Positions 15,513 through 21,487 of a stretch of 39,843 nucleotides of DNA are shown here, piece after piece; the stretch's first letter is position 1; every line of letters starts with the position of its first letter. The DNA is from a virus: positions 1-39,843 of the IMG/VR virus record IMGVR_UViG_3300020421_000060; one strand, given 5' to 3'. Under the pieces are notes generated by a model that saw only the letters and a program-made list of their open reading frames with translations, ran no database searches and was not told the origin of the DNA. The translations under genes and the position numbers were made by a program.

Positions 15513-15567
15513 AATATACATGAAAAAACCCCCTAGTGGGGGTTTGATGTGCCAGTTTGTTGATTGG
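15513..15567 (-). promoter_or_regulatory. Dyad promoter module, copy 3
   Basis: Minus strand: CCAATCAACAAACTGG (15552-15567), 34 nt, TATATT (15513-15518), then ATAAGAGTC. ATG 15485 follows 27 nt after the -10. A terminator hairpin again fills the spacer. Confidence 0.65.
15523..15545 (-). terminator. Rho-independent terminator nested in a promoter
   Basis: Minus strand AAACCCCC-ACTA-GGGGGTTT followed by TTTTC. Ends the 15569-15760 transcript and lies between the dyad and -10 of copy 3. Confidence 0.85.
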
Positions 15568-15568
15568 T

Positions 15569-15760
15569 CTAGCTACTGACTCCAGAGAATACAAATGTGG
15601 TATCATCCTGGGAGTCAATGCCCATGTATACATTATCAGACTTTAACAGTTGATCAATGTATGCTAGGAGTTGATTTCCATTTGCTGCACCTTTGTCCAA
15701 TGCGTTGACCAATAGATCACGTGCTGACCAGTCAGATACAGATGAGTGGAATTGAGTCAT
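15569..15760 (-). CDS. Small hypothetical protein
   Basis: 63 aa (MTQFHSSVSDWSARDLLVNA...), helical, ending DDTTFVFSGVSS. Not recognised. It follows a 165-nt non-coding stretch with a long inverted repeat (15776-15846) and precedes a terminator, so it is probably a single-gene unit. Confidence 0.6.
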   Translation of the reverse strand: MTQFHSSVSDWSARDLLVNALDKGAANGNQLLAYIDQLLKSDNVYMGIDSQDDTTFVFSGVSS

Positions 15761-15775
15761 TTTGATGAAAAATAA

Positions 15776-15846
15776 AATGGGTGTGGGTGTGGTCAGTTAC
15801 TGCAGAGGCATTATCCATGACTGCAGATGACCACAATGGGTGTGGG
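15776..15846. repeat. Inverted repeat framed by a 12-bp direct repeat
   Basis: TGTGGTCA (15788-15795) and TGACCACA (15828-15835) are perfect 8-bp inverted arms. Inside them CTGCAG occurs twice, in positions that extend the stem. The direct repeat AATGGGTGTGGG is at 15776-15787 and 15835-15846. It lies in the untranslated region before the 15760 gene; the whole gap 15761-15925 holds no gene. Could be an operator or a structured leader. Confidence 0.6.
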
Positions 15847-15925
15847 ACTTATGTTTGCTGAGGTTCAAATTAAATGCGAATAGTGAACGCAACCCATGCC
15901 AGTCTTACGGATGCCCAGAGCGTGC

Positions 15926-16105
15926 CTATTGGCAACGCTCCAAAAATAGTTGTGATGCTGTTCTCTCTATGGCATCAACTGTGCCTTTAGAGATTGAGCA
16001 TAGTTCATTCATCATCTCAACAGTCAATTTGTTGTGGATTCTGAATTCCTCCCATGCTGTCTCAAAACAGTCTTCAATTAATGCTTCGTGATGTAGGGTG
16101 CTCAT
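15926..16105 (-). CDS. Small hypothetical protein
   Basis: 59 aa (MSTLHHEALIEDCFETAWEE...), helical and acidic with three Cys. ATG 16105 is 24 nt after the -10 box of promoter copy 4. No family recognised. Read directly from the minus strand. Confidence 0.6.
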   Translation of the reverse strand: MSTLHHEALIEDCFETAWEEFRIHNKLTVEMMNELCSISKGTVDAIERTASQLFLERCQ

Positions 16106-16129
16106 GCTTGGTTCCTTTACTACTCTTTA

Positions 16130-16184
16130 ATAATACCAAGGCAAGGCACCCAATGGGGGTTTAGTGTGCCACTTTGTCAACTGG
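16130..16184 (-). promoter_or_regulatory. Dyad promoter module, copy 4
   Basis: Minus strand: CCAGTTGACAAAGTGG (16169-16184), 34 nt, TATTAT (16130-16135), then TAAAGAGTAG. The spacer holds a degenerate ACCC...GGGT stem. Drives the 15926-16105 gene. Confidence 0.7.
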
Positions 16185-16220
16185 TTGCATCTGGTTAAAA
16201 AATCCAGCTGCCTCGTTTAC

Positions 16221-16248
16221 AATAAAAAACGGGAGTTAAATCCCGTTT
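16221..16248 (-). terminator. Rho-independent terminator overlapping a stop codon
   Basis: Minus strand AAACGGGA-TTTAAC-TCCCGTTT followed by TTTATTG. The loop contains the TAA stop of the 16236-16403 gene. Confidence 0.85.
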
Positions 16249-16403
16249 AGAAAATCGTGCATTTCGTCCAAGTATTCTTGGTACGTCCCGTTGAACCACT
16301 CTGGTGGTTTGCGTTGCTGATGACGTTGGCAACTCTCACGGATTTCTCTTTCACTGTAACCCTTATCTAGCAGGTTGGGAAAGAATTCTGAAATTGTACT
16401 CAT
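16236..16403 (-). CDS. Small hypothetical protein
   Basis: 55 aa (MSTISEFFPNLLDKGYSERE...), with IRESCQRHQQRKPPEWFNGT and an acidic end. It shares the MST start and general size with its neighbours. Start overlaps the upstream stop (ATGA). Its last codons form the ascending arm of the terminator. Confidence 0.6.
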   Translation of the reverse strand: MSTISEFFPNLLDKGYSEREIRESCQRHQQRKPPEWFNGTYQEYLDEMHDFLNGI

Positions 16404-16594
16404 TGGAATTCTGCTCCGATGATTGATTGAACGATTTCAGATGCCATTGAGATGGTCATGTAATCCAATTCCACTTCCTGCATTTCTAGATAATCACATG
16501 CTAACTCTAGGTCAGGCATCGCACCTGATTCACCCATTAGAAATCTCAAATACTGTTCAAGATCTGCAAGGACGAAATCAACATTTGAAGTCAT
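16400..16594 (-). CDS. Small acidic helical protein
   Basis: 64 aa (MTSNVDFVLADLEQYLRFLM...), with DLELACDYLEMQEVELDYMT. No domain recognised. ATG 16594 is 27 nt after the -10 of promoter copy 5. Confidence 0.6.
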   Translation of the reverse strand: MTSNVDFVLADLEQYLRFLMGESGAMPDLELACDYLEMQEVELDYMTISMASEIVQSIIGAEFQ

Positions 16595-16621
16595 TTAGAA
16601 ATCCATTTGGTTTACTCTTAT

Positions 16622-16680
16622 ATAATACACCGAAATGGGACACGCACACGAAAATGTGGACAGTTTCTCAACCGTCCACA
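16622..16680 (-). promoter_or_regulatory. Dyad promoter module, copy 5 (longest dyad)
   Basis: Minus strand core ACGGTTGAGAAACTGT (16660-16675) is embedded in a 26-bp dyad: TGTGGAC and GTCCACA arms frame GGTTGAGAAACT (16655-16680). Then 33 nt and -10 TATTAT (16622-16627), then ATAAGAGTA. Drives 16594-16236. Confidence 0.65.
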
Positions 16681-16693
16681 CTCAGCTGCTTTT

Positions 16694-16816
16694 TTAGTAT
16701 GATGTACAGTATTCTATTTCTATACACACAGCAGAGGCATCATCAAATAACTCAGCATACTTTCCATAAAGCAGCTGCTCCTCTTCCTGGTCCTTGATTT
16801 CCTGATCCCAGTCCAT
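16694..16816 (-). CDS. Small acidic peptide
   Basis: 40 aa from ATG 16816 (MDWDQEIKDQEEEQLLYGKY...). GGAGG stands 4 nt upstream. A longer frame reaching 16966 would lie mostly inside the preceding gene and its terminator, so I reject it. Strongly acidic. A possible -10 (TATACT) is at 16836-16841. Confidence 0.55.
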   Translation of the reverse strand: MDWDQEIKDQEEEQLLYGKYAELFDDASAVCIEIEYCTSY

Positions 16817-16842
16817 AGGTCCTCCGTGTGAGTAAAGTATAT

Positions 16843-16867
16843 AGAAAAAAAGCGGGGTGACCCGCTT
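16843..16867 (-). terminator. Rho-independent terminator
   Basis: Minus strand AAGCGGG-TCAC-CCCGCTT followed by a run of T (complement of 16845-16851), starting within the TAA stop of the 16866 gene. Confidence 0.88.
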
Positions 16868-17186
16868 AGTGTAATCCGATTTCAAAACCACTGTCAAACG
16901 GTTGTGATCCGAGTGGGGTGGATACGTACCACTCCCAGTTTCTCTGAAATACTCCTCCAACCCCATATGCTATCCCGTCAAGGATTGCATTCAATCTGGA
17001 TTTGGTTGTATTACTACGCCAACCCCCATCATATAGGGTCACCTTATCAGGTTGAACAGTTGCGATGTGATTATTATGTAAATACACTGTCGCAGTGTCA
17101 CCTGTGATGCAAACCTCAGTATTGTCCTTATGCCAATCCATTCTGTTACGAATAGCGTTGTTCATTTCGGATTCAATCTTTCTCAT
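16866..17186 (-). CDS. Small conserved-type phage protein (GGWRSNTTKSRLNAIL motif)
   Basis: 106 aa from ATG 17186. It holds DTATVYLHNNHIATV, then VTLYDGGWRSNTTKSRLNAI, then VFQRNWEWYV and a final DSGFEIG. Together with the gene at 14883 it belongs to the style of small phage proteins with a conserved 'T(S/T)..R(H/L)N..L' core; function unknown. An in-frame ATG at 17210 lies only 4 nt after the -10 box, so the start at 17186 (28 nt, as in the other copies) is preferred, unless the mRNA is leaderless. Confidence 0.65.
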   Translation of the reverse strand: MRKIESEMNNAIRNRMDWHKDNTEVCITGDTATVYLHNNHIATVQPDKVTLYDGGWRSNTTKSRLNAILDGIAYGVGGVFQRNWEWYVSTPLGSQPFDSGFEIGLH

Positions 17187-17214
17187 AAATGCTTGGGGTG
17201 CCGTGTACATTATT

Positions 17215-17269
17215 AATATACATGATTTTGCACCCCATGTGTTGATTACTGTGCCACTTTGTTAACTGT
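17215..17269 (-). promoter_or_regulatory. Dyad promoter module, copy 6
   Basis: Minus strand: ACAGTTAACAAAGTGG (17254-17269), 34 nt, TATATT (17215-17220). The dyad overlaps the stop codon of the upstream gene (TAA at 17262-17264). Confidence 0.65.
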
Positions 17270-17417
17270 CACCGTAGTCCTCCCTATAGTCCTTGAATTT
17301 TGCTATCTTACGTTTATGTGATCGTTTCACATTCTTAATATCATATCCTCTAGTATCTGATTCATCATCGTAGGTTGGTCTTCCCGTCTTAGTAGGACGA
17401 AAGTTCTTTTTAGACAT
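17262..17417 (-). CDS. Small basic protein
   Basis: 51 aa (MSKKNFRPTKTGRPTYDDES...), Lys/Arg-rich (IKNVKRSHKRKIAKFKDYRE), possibly nucleic-acid binding. Read from the minus strand. No family recognised. Confidence 0.6.
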   Translation of the reverse strand: MSKKNFRPTKTGRPTYDDESDTRGYDIKNVKRSHKRKIAKFKDYREDYGDS

Positions 17418-17448
17418 TGCCTTGATAGTTTTACAACAAAATGGATAG

Positions 17449-17685
17449 TTATTTAGTGACTGGGACTAGTTTATTCTCTTTGATTAGAGAATGAAGTAGT
17501 TTTCCACAGCTTCCCTTAGTTTCTAAGGTCTCTGACAGTCTTTTAGTGAAATTAGATGTGTTTTCACAGCTAAATTCATATTCTTTGTCTATATTACTCT
17601 TATATGTAACAAATATAGAGTTTTTATCTACTTTTACTCTGAATAATGCTGAACTATTAAGGTTTTCAAAGTTTTCCACAGGCAT
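17449..17685 (-). CDS. Small hypothetical protein overlapping DnaA-box repeats
   Basis: 78 aa (MPVENFENLNSSALFRVKVD...). It alternates beta strands (FRVKVDKNSIFVTYKSN) and ends with a helix-like part containing KGSCGKLLHSLIKENK. That layout weakly recalls KTSC-type small domains. Two TTTTCCACA sites (17500-17508 and 17672-17680) lie inside it, the second over the start codon. Its messenger would begin about 200 nt upstream at promoter copy 7. Confidence 0.5.
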   Translation of the reverse strand: MPVENFENLNSSALFRVKVDKNSIFVTYKSNIDKEYEFSCENTSNFTKRLSETLETKGSCGKLLHSLIKENKLVPVTK

Positions 17686-17779
17686 GTTAAATGTTATTTC
17701 TTTAAAATTGTTAAAAAGTGAAAAAAAGAGTTTTTTAACTTTCTAAGATTTCTCAAAAAGACAAAAAAGTCAATTTCTG
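17686..17779. other. AT-rich tract between DnaA boxes (possible unwinding element)
   Basis: About 95 bp almost entirely A/T, containing an inverted repeat GTTAAAAA...TTTTTTAAC and runs of A and T. It lies between the box at 17672 and the tight group of boxes at 17782-17858, as expected of a DNA unwinding element. Confidence 0.55.
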
Positions 17780-17898
17780 AGTTTTCCACAGGTTGTGGAA
17801 ATGTGGAAAAGTAGTTTTCCACAGGTTCTGAAGTTTACCGAATGTTTAGTTTTCCACAGGTTGGGGAAAAACTCAGGATCCTCCTTAACTCTCCCCTT

Positions 17899-17953
17899 AT
17901 TATAATGGATCTCTGAGTGATTCCGAGGGTTTGTGTGCCACTTTGAGGACTGG
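17899..17953 (-). promoter_or_regulatory. Dyad promoter module, copy 7, firing into the origin
   Basis: Minus strand: CCAGTCCTCAAAGTGG (17938-17953) with wider arms TGTGCCA...TGGCACA, 34 nt, TATAAT (17899-17904), then AAGGGGAGAGTTAAGGAGG. No ATG follows the AAGGAGG. The transcript would cross the DnaA boxes and AT tract for about 200 nt before the 17685 ATG. Confidence 0.65.
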
Positions 17954-18040
17954 CACAACCGTACTTGACTTTCGGTAGACTGCAGGCTAAGACTACATCA
18001 AGAGAGCACCTTACCTATATTTAATTAAACATTTCAAAAG

Positions 18041-18072
18041 TTTTCCACAACCTCAACAATATCTGTGGAAAA
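18041..18072. repeat. Inverted pair of DnaA boxes
   Basis: TTTTCCACA (18041-18049), a 14-nt spacer, TGTGGAAAA (18064-18072). Further downstream at 18098-18110 is a small palindrome AGGATACTATCCT. Confidence 0.6.
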
Positions 18073-18117
18073 CCCAGTCACTTCAGTGCACGGATAAGGA
18101 TACTATCCTATACTATC

Positions 18118-18249
18118 TTATGACTTATTGTCTTTCTTATCTCTCTTACGTAATGGTGTCTTCTTACCCCTTAGTAGATCATATTTTAACTTCTTTAGAT
18201 ACTTAATATGATCACTGACATTATGAAATCCCCTTAGTCTTAATGTCAT
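18118..18249 (-). CDS. Small basic protein
   Basis: 43 aa (MTLRLRGFHNVSDHIKYLKK...), ending GKKTPLRKRDKKDNKS, strongly basic. Overlaps the upstream gene by 29 nt. Last gene of the 20709-18118 run. Confidence 0.5.
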   Translation of the reverse strand: MTLRLRGFHNVSDHIKYLKKLKYDLLRGKKTPLRKRDKKDNKS

Positions 18250-18607
18250 ATTCTATTACTATTTTATTCCATGATCTACCTGTTGAATCATGACATGTAC
18301 GTCTTTCCATTGTACCATCTAATAGAGTAGTCAGTGTTAACAACTCTGCAATGATATCTCCTTTGTCTACACTTACATTATCTTCTATTTTATCATCACT
18401 GTTAGGCATGGTTGCAACTAAATGATCAACACAATCCTTATAGTCTGTACCAGTTGTTATGCATTGTTCAACATCATTAGCTGTAAACTCTTTGGATATG
18501 TCACACTCATGGTATTCTACGACACATTCTTCATTAGATTTGTCTGTCATACATTCCATTAGTTTATCTGTACAATCCTCCTCGTATTCACCTATTGATA
18601 GTTTCAT
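18221..18607 (-). CDS. Cys-rich acidic protein
   Basis: 128 aa from ATG 18607 (MKLSIGEYEEDCTDKLMECM...). The first ~65 residues carry seven cysteines with spacing such as DCTDKLMEC, ECVVEYHEC and later QCITTGTDYKDC, in helical Asp/Glu-rich sequence. This looks like twin Cx(6-9)C helices joined by disulfides or a metal site. The C-terminal part has VIEYDIKTK. Not recognised. Confidence 0.6.
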   Translation of the reverse strand: MKLSIGEYEEDCTDKLMECMTDKSNEECVVEYHECDISKEFTANDVEQCITTGTDYKDCVDHLVATMPNSDDKIEDNVSVDKGDIIAELLTLTTLLDGTMERRTCHDSTGRSWNKIVIEYDIKTKGIS

Positions 18608-18740
18608 AATCATCCTCCATGTGACATGCTAGATCATACTGTTTCTTTTGATATTCATATTGAAAGTCATCTGGTGTGATGATTACCTTTGCATCTAACT
18701 CACTGTTAGTAGCATTAGGGTTTGCTTTACGTGTGTACAT
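18588..18740 (-). CDS. Small hypothetical protein
   Basis: 50 aa (MYTRKANPNATNSELDAKVI...), with ITPDDFQYEYQKKQYDLACH. It overlaps its neighbours: 1 nt with the upstream gene (TAATG), 20 nt with the next. Function unknown. Confidence 0.55.
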   Translation of the reverse strand: MYTRKANPNATNSELDAKVIITPDDFQYEYQKKQYDLACHMEDDYETINR

Positions 18741-18940
18741 TAATAGAACTCTCTAGTAGTTTGTATTTCAATGGAGTCAAATATCCTATGTAATGCTCTA
18801 GCGTATGATCTGTATCCACTACCTACGTACAGTTGACCAGCTAGCACAGAGACAGTTGCAAGACCCCAGAAGATATAATAGAATTTAGACTTGACTTGAT
18901 TTCTTTGTTTTTCCAGTGTAGTGGAATGCAGTGTATTCAT
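18740..18940 (-). CDS. Single-helix membrane protein
   Basis: 66 aa with a basic N-terminus (about 20 residues) and a helix FYYIFWGLATVSVLAGQLYV (about 20-39). Overlaps the upstream gene by 56 nt. No alternative Met before the helix makes the overlap avoidable. Confidence 0.55.
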   Translation of the reverse strand: MNTLHSTTLEKQRNQVKSKFYYIFWGLATVSVLAGQLYVGSGYRSYARALHRIFDSIEIQTTREFY

Positions 18941-19187
18941 TTGTCTTTAATTTGTATCGTTTAATGTGATCTATCATCCTATCCTCTGCATTGAACCATG
19001 CTTTGTTTAGTTTGGTTAGATCTTTCGGTATAAAAGCATAGTCCCATTCAGGTAAGTGTGGGAACAATTCTTTCTTCCTACTATTGCTTACCTTTGGACT
19101 GTTGACGTTTCTTTTCTTGGGCGTTGAACCACTTGAAGTAGTCAATGTCGTTAGATTTTTCTTTAGAGACCTTTGTGTCCGTGGCAT
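18885..19187 (-). CDS. Small basic protein
   Basis: 100 aa. A basic, Ser/Thr-rich start (MPRTQRSLKKNLTTLTTSSG) is followed by LFPHLPEWDYAFIPKDLTKL and a helical end. No family recognised. Confidence 0.6.
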   Translation of the reverse strand: MPRTQRSLKKNLTTLTTSSGSTPKKRNVNSPKVSNSRKKELFPHLPEWDYAFIPKDLTKLNKAWFNAEDRMIDHIKRYKLKTNEYTAFHYTGKTKKSSQV

Positions 19188-19189
19188 AC

Positions 19190-19387
19190 TTAGGTTTCCT
19201 TCTTGGTTGTTTTTTCAATGTACCAGTGTTCCTTTTCTATCATTTCAGTGCAATGTGTGCAACTTAGTGCAGACCATGAGAGGTGATATACCTTCGTAAT
19301 GGTATTGCATTGTGGGCATCTTATGTGAGACCCAGACCGCCGAGTGCGTGAACGACTGTGAATTGGTGAGAAGGTAATAGAATTCAT
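19190..19387 (-). CDS. Small zinc-ribbon-like protein
   Basis: 65 aa. CPQC (24-27) and CTHC (43-46) are separated by 15 residues (IRCPQCNTITKVYHLSWSAL), a zinc-ribbon-like pair of CxxC knuckles. Starts 4 nt before the stop of the upstream gene. May bind DNA or protein. Confidence 0.6.
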   Translation of the reverse strand: MNSITFSPIHSRSRTRRSGSHIRCPQCNTITKVYHLSWSALSCTHCTEMIEKEHWYIEKTTKKET

Positions 19388-19986
19388 TTCTTTGATTTGT
19401 GTTTAATAATACTATCAAGTGCAATAGAATATCTTACATTACTTTCCTTCCCATTAGGCGTGGCGAAATGCTCTACCCAACTGGGAATAACTACAATCAT
19501 ACCACTCTGTGGGACTACTCTCCATAGATTAGCATTGTATATGTTGAACTTATCTACTACCGAGTTCTCGTTAGCTTCAGACGATATAACATAGGGCAAA
19601 CTAGTATTAGGATTAACTAATTCTAAGTGTCCTACCTCGTCTCCTTCAACATATGGGTAATAGATTGAATTAAATGTTGCCTCAATGTGCCTATGTGCAA
19701 CACCAAAGCGTACATTCCAATCTGTATTCACCCATCCCTTCTTAAGATCTTGAAAATACTGTCTCTTAAGACCTAGTTGCATGTGCAGATCATTAAAGAT
19801 CGCACGTACCTCCGCATAATACTCTGTTAGTTCAGGTTCTGCTAACCCTAACCTTATCCTACCATTTGCATCACTCTGTTGGTTACGTATCCAACTCAAC
19901 ACCTTATCATGGTCTATGTTCAGTTGTCCTTCACATAGGAACGAACTGAAGATAGGTGTTACATTCAATTGTGACGTAGCATTCAT
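19384..19986 (-). CDS. 2OG-Fe(II) oxygenase-like protein, second copy type
   Basis: 200 aa. Proximal H98-R-H100-I-E102 is followed by TFNSIYYPYVEG, distal H173 in IPSWVEHFA, and R185 for 2-oxoglutarate (ESNVRYSIALD). The order fits the dioxygenase barrel, but the iron ligands are HxH/HxE-like instead of the usual HxD. Different in detail from the protein at 9612-10190, so probably another substrate. Last 4 nt overlap the zinc-ribbon gene start. Confidence 0.7.
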   Translation of the reverse strand: MNATSQLNVTPIFSSFLCEGQLNIDHDKVLSWIRNQQSDANGRIRLGLAEPELTEYYAEVRAIFNDLHMQLGLKRQYFQDLKKGWVNTDWNVRFGVAHRHIEATFNSIYYPYVEGDEVGHLELVNPNTSLPYVISSEANENSVVDKFNIYNANLWRVVPQSGMIVVIPSWVEHFATPNGKESNVRYSIALDSIIKHKSKK

Positions 19987-20129
19987 TTGTTTTGATTGAT
20001 CTCATGTAGAATTGCTTCTGCAGATGCATGGTCACCCTTATTATATGCTTCAGCATACTTAAGGATGAGTAGACGCATCTCATCAATTGCCGATGAGTTC
20101 TTGGTAGAATCCGTGAATTTCTTCTTCAT
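19983..20129 (-). CDS. Small helical protein
   Basis: 48 aa (MKKKFTDSTKNSSAIDEMRL...), helical, with ILKYAEAYNKGDHASAEAIL. It could instead start at ATG 20078 just after the upstream stop (31 aa), since the longer form overlaps the preceding gene by 47 nt. Stop overlaps the oxygenase start (ATGA). Confidence 0.45.
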   Translation of the reverse strand: MKKKFTDSTKNSSAIDEMRLLILKYAEAYNKGDHASAEAILHEINQNK

Positions 20130-20307
20130 TGTGATACAGAGTTTCTTCTTCTTCTTTATGGTCTGGGTCTAACCACTCAAAATATTCATCAGCAAATGCC
20201 ATAGCGTCATCAATACGCTCTTCTGTCATAAGTTGATTGAATCTAGTACATACCCACGCATGAATGTCATCACGTTGAGCAGATACTATAGTTTGATCAT
20301 CATTCAT
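20083..20307 (-). CDS. Small acidic protein
   Basis: 74 aa (MNDDQTIVSAQRDDIHAWVC...), with ERIDDAMAFADEYFEWLDPD and many Glu (HKEEEETLYHNEEEIHGFY). Overlaps the upstream gene by 8 nt. Confidence 0.6.
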   Translation of the reverse strand: MNDDQTIVSAQRDDIHAWVCTRFNQLMTEERIDDAMAFADEYFEWLDPDHKEEEETLYHNEEEIHGFYQELIGN

Positions 20308-20458
20308 TGGTAGGGAACTCCACGTTTAGTTTAGCTTGAGCAAGAGATGCAACCATATTCCACACTGTTTCTCCAGAAACGATATGTTGATCACAAAAGT
20401 ATTCAACTGTATCCTCCATGATCTCCATGAGTTCTACTAGTTGTTCATCAGTGTTCAT
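20300..20458 (-). CDS. Small acidic protein
   Basis: 52 aa (MNTDEQLVELMEIMEDTVEY...), with a C-terminal helix MVASLAQAKLN. ATG overlaps the upstream stop (ATGA). No recognised family. Confidence 0.6.
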   Translation of the reverse strand: MNTDEQLVELMEIMEDTVEYFCDQHIVSGETVWNMVASLAQAKLNVEFPTNE

Positions 20459-20709
20459 AACTTTAATAAAGTCAGTGTGTTGGATAAATGATCGTACGAG
20501 ACGAATTGTACATCACGTGGTAGCATACGATTGAGAGCAGCAGCGAAATCATTAGGAAACTTCCTGAATGCACGCCAGTAGCGTAACTCTCCATCCTCAT
20601 CTATATCTGTACGAGGAGTGACACTAAATGAATACTCCCCAACAGTATATCTGGTAGGAAATGGTTCTACTAATGTCTTAATGTAGTCTGCAAGTGGATT
20701 TGGTTTCAT
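20455..20709 (-). CDS. Small hypothetical protein, first gene of an early operon
   Basis: 84 aa (MKPNPLADYIKTLVEPFPTR...), beta-rich start and end (YSFSVTPRTD, VSYDHLSNTLTLLKL). ATG 20709 lies 20 nt downstream of the -10 of a sigma70 promoter (20730-20758). The operon continues to 18118. Confidence 0.6.
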   Translation of the reverse strand: MKPNPLADYIKTLVEPFPTRYTVGEYSFSVTPRTDIDEDGELRYWRAFRKFPNDFAAALNRMLPRDVQFVSYDHLSNTLTLLKL

Positions 20710-20729
20710 TGGAGGTGATGAATGTATGT

Positions 20730-20758
20730 AGTATAGTATGAAATGGATGAAAGGTCAA
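20730..20758 (-). promoter_or_regulatory. Sigma70-type promoter
   Basis: Minus strand TTGACC (20753-20758), 17 nt, TATACT (20730-20735). Placed between the stop of the 20761 gene and ATG 20709. No dyad precedes it. Confidence 0.65.
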
Positions 20759-20760
20759 CC

Positions 20761-21186
20761 CTATCTAAGATAGAGGTAACCACCTGCCCAATCTGCTCTC
20801 TCAAAGCATTCAGCACGAGACTGCTCATCTAATAGATTGAAGCGTACGTATTTAGTATGAGGAGACTTCCATGATGCAGGTTTGTAAACTGCACCAGTCT
20901 TCTTGTCAACGAATGCATGTACGCTAGACTCTCTACCGTCACGCTCTACTTGTACAAGCTTATGGTACTTGCGACCACTAACAACTTTAAATGTAATTAC
21001 ATCATCCTCAGTACCATTCTGAAGTGCTTTCAGTTTATTAACTGAATAGTCTGATCCCTCACCTCTGGCAAGGTCTCTCTCATAATGTCCGATGGTGTAT
21101 CTAATATATTGCTTGCCCAACACGTCACATAGATCCTCTGTGTACTGTTCAACGAGATCAGTAACAGGAATGAGAGTTTTGGTCAT
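20761..21186 (-). CDS. Conserved-type phage protein, unknown function
   Basis: 141 aa. It contains YHKLVQVERDGRESSVHAFV, DKKTGAVYKPASWKSP and a final ADWAGGYLYLR. That block is typical of a small protein that recurs in phages of marine cyanobacteria. No enzyme motif seen. It is downstream of a ~300-nt leader. Confidence 0.65.
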   Translation of the reverse strand: MTKTLIPVTDLVEQYTEDLCDVLGKQYIRYTIGHYERDLARGEGSDYSVNKLKALQNGTEDDVITFKVVSGRKYHKLVQVERDGRESSVHAFVDKKTGAVYKPASWKSPHTKYVRFNLLDEQSRAECFERADWAGGYLYLR

Positions 21187-21207
21187 TTTAATCTGAAGGA
21201 ATTAGAT

Positions 21208-21312
21208 TTAAAGGGTGTTAAGAGGGAGTGGGTCTGCACAATGGGTTTCACCCAAGAGACCAAATTTACCTACTGGGAATCGCTTACACCTGAACCCCCA
21301 CCACTTGCACAT
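21208..21312 (-). CDS. Possible 34-aa Cys/Trp microprotein
   Basis: MCKWWGFRCKRFPVGKFGLL, then GETHCADPLPLNTL. Three Cys, two Trp and a GETHC motif make it unlike random translation, but no Shine-Dalgarno sequence is visible. It is the only protein-like frame in the long leader 21187-21487. Confidence 0.35.
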   Translation of the reverse strand: MCKWWGFRCKRFPVGKFGLLGETHCADPLPLNTL

Positions 21313-21487
21313 TGGACTTACAGGACGTAATTTCTCTGCTGAACAGAGACAACCATAGATCCTTGCGTGTGCTCAACCATCTGTCATGTGCAGTAATAGG
21401 TTTCTACCAACGTCATGTGTCTGCTTCTAAGTCAGACTAGTCAGTAGGTTTGGGGCAGTAGAACCACATATCCCTCTCAACATTTAT

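Larger units (their letters stand above)
17500..18072. other. Candidate replication origin: cluster of eight cyanobacterial DnaA boxes
   Basis: Exact TTTTCCACA on the plus strand at 17500-17508, 17672-17680, 17782-17790, 17815-17823, 17850-17858 and 18041-18049. On the minus strand (TGTGGAAAA) at 17802-17810 and 18064-18072. One-mismatch copy at 17794-17802. TTTTCCACA is the DnaA box of cyanobacterial chromosomes. About 0.004 exact hits would be expected by chance in 573 bp on both strands at equal base composition (somewhat more in AT-rich DNA). I noticed only two others in the window (8874-8882, 12560-12568). Several copies extend to AGTTTTCCACAGGTT. Except for the 78-aa gene the stretch 17686-18117 has no credible gene. 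Confidence 0.65.

Noticed and set aside
16694-16966. 90-aa version of the small acidic gene
   Set aside because: The N-terminal half would cross a terminator and the preceding gene; GGAGG fits ATG 16816.
17770-17958. 62-aa minus-strand frame through the DnaA-box region
   Set aside because: Its peptide repeats (TCGKL, NLWKT) are just the translation of the TTTTCCACA repeats, and its start lies upstream of the promoter -10 that would express it.
17940-18060. tRNA gene
   Set aside because: Some stems can be drawn, but no complete cloverleaf with a GTTC T-loop appears on either strand.
17500-18072. CRISPR-like array
   Set aside because: Repeats are too short and irregularly spaced, and occur in both orientations; DnaA boxes explain them better.
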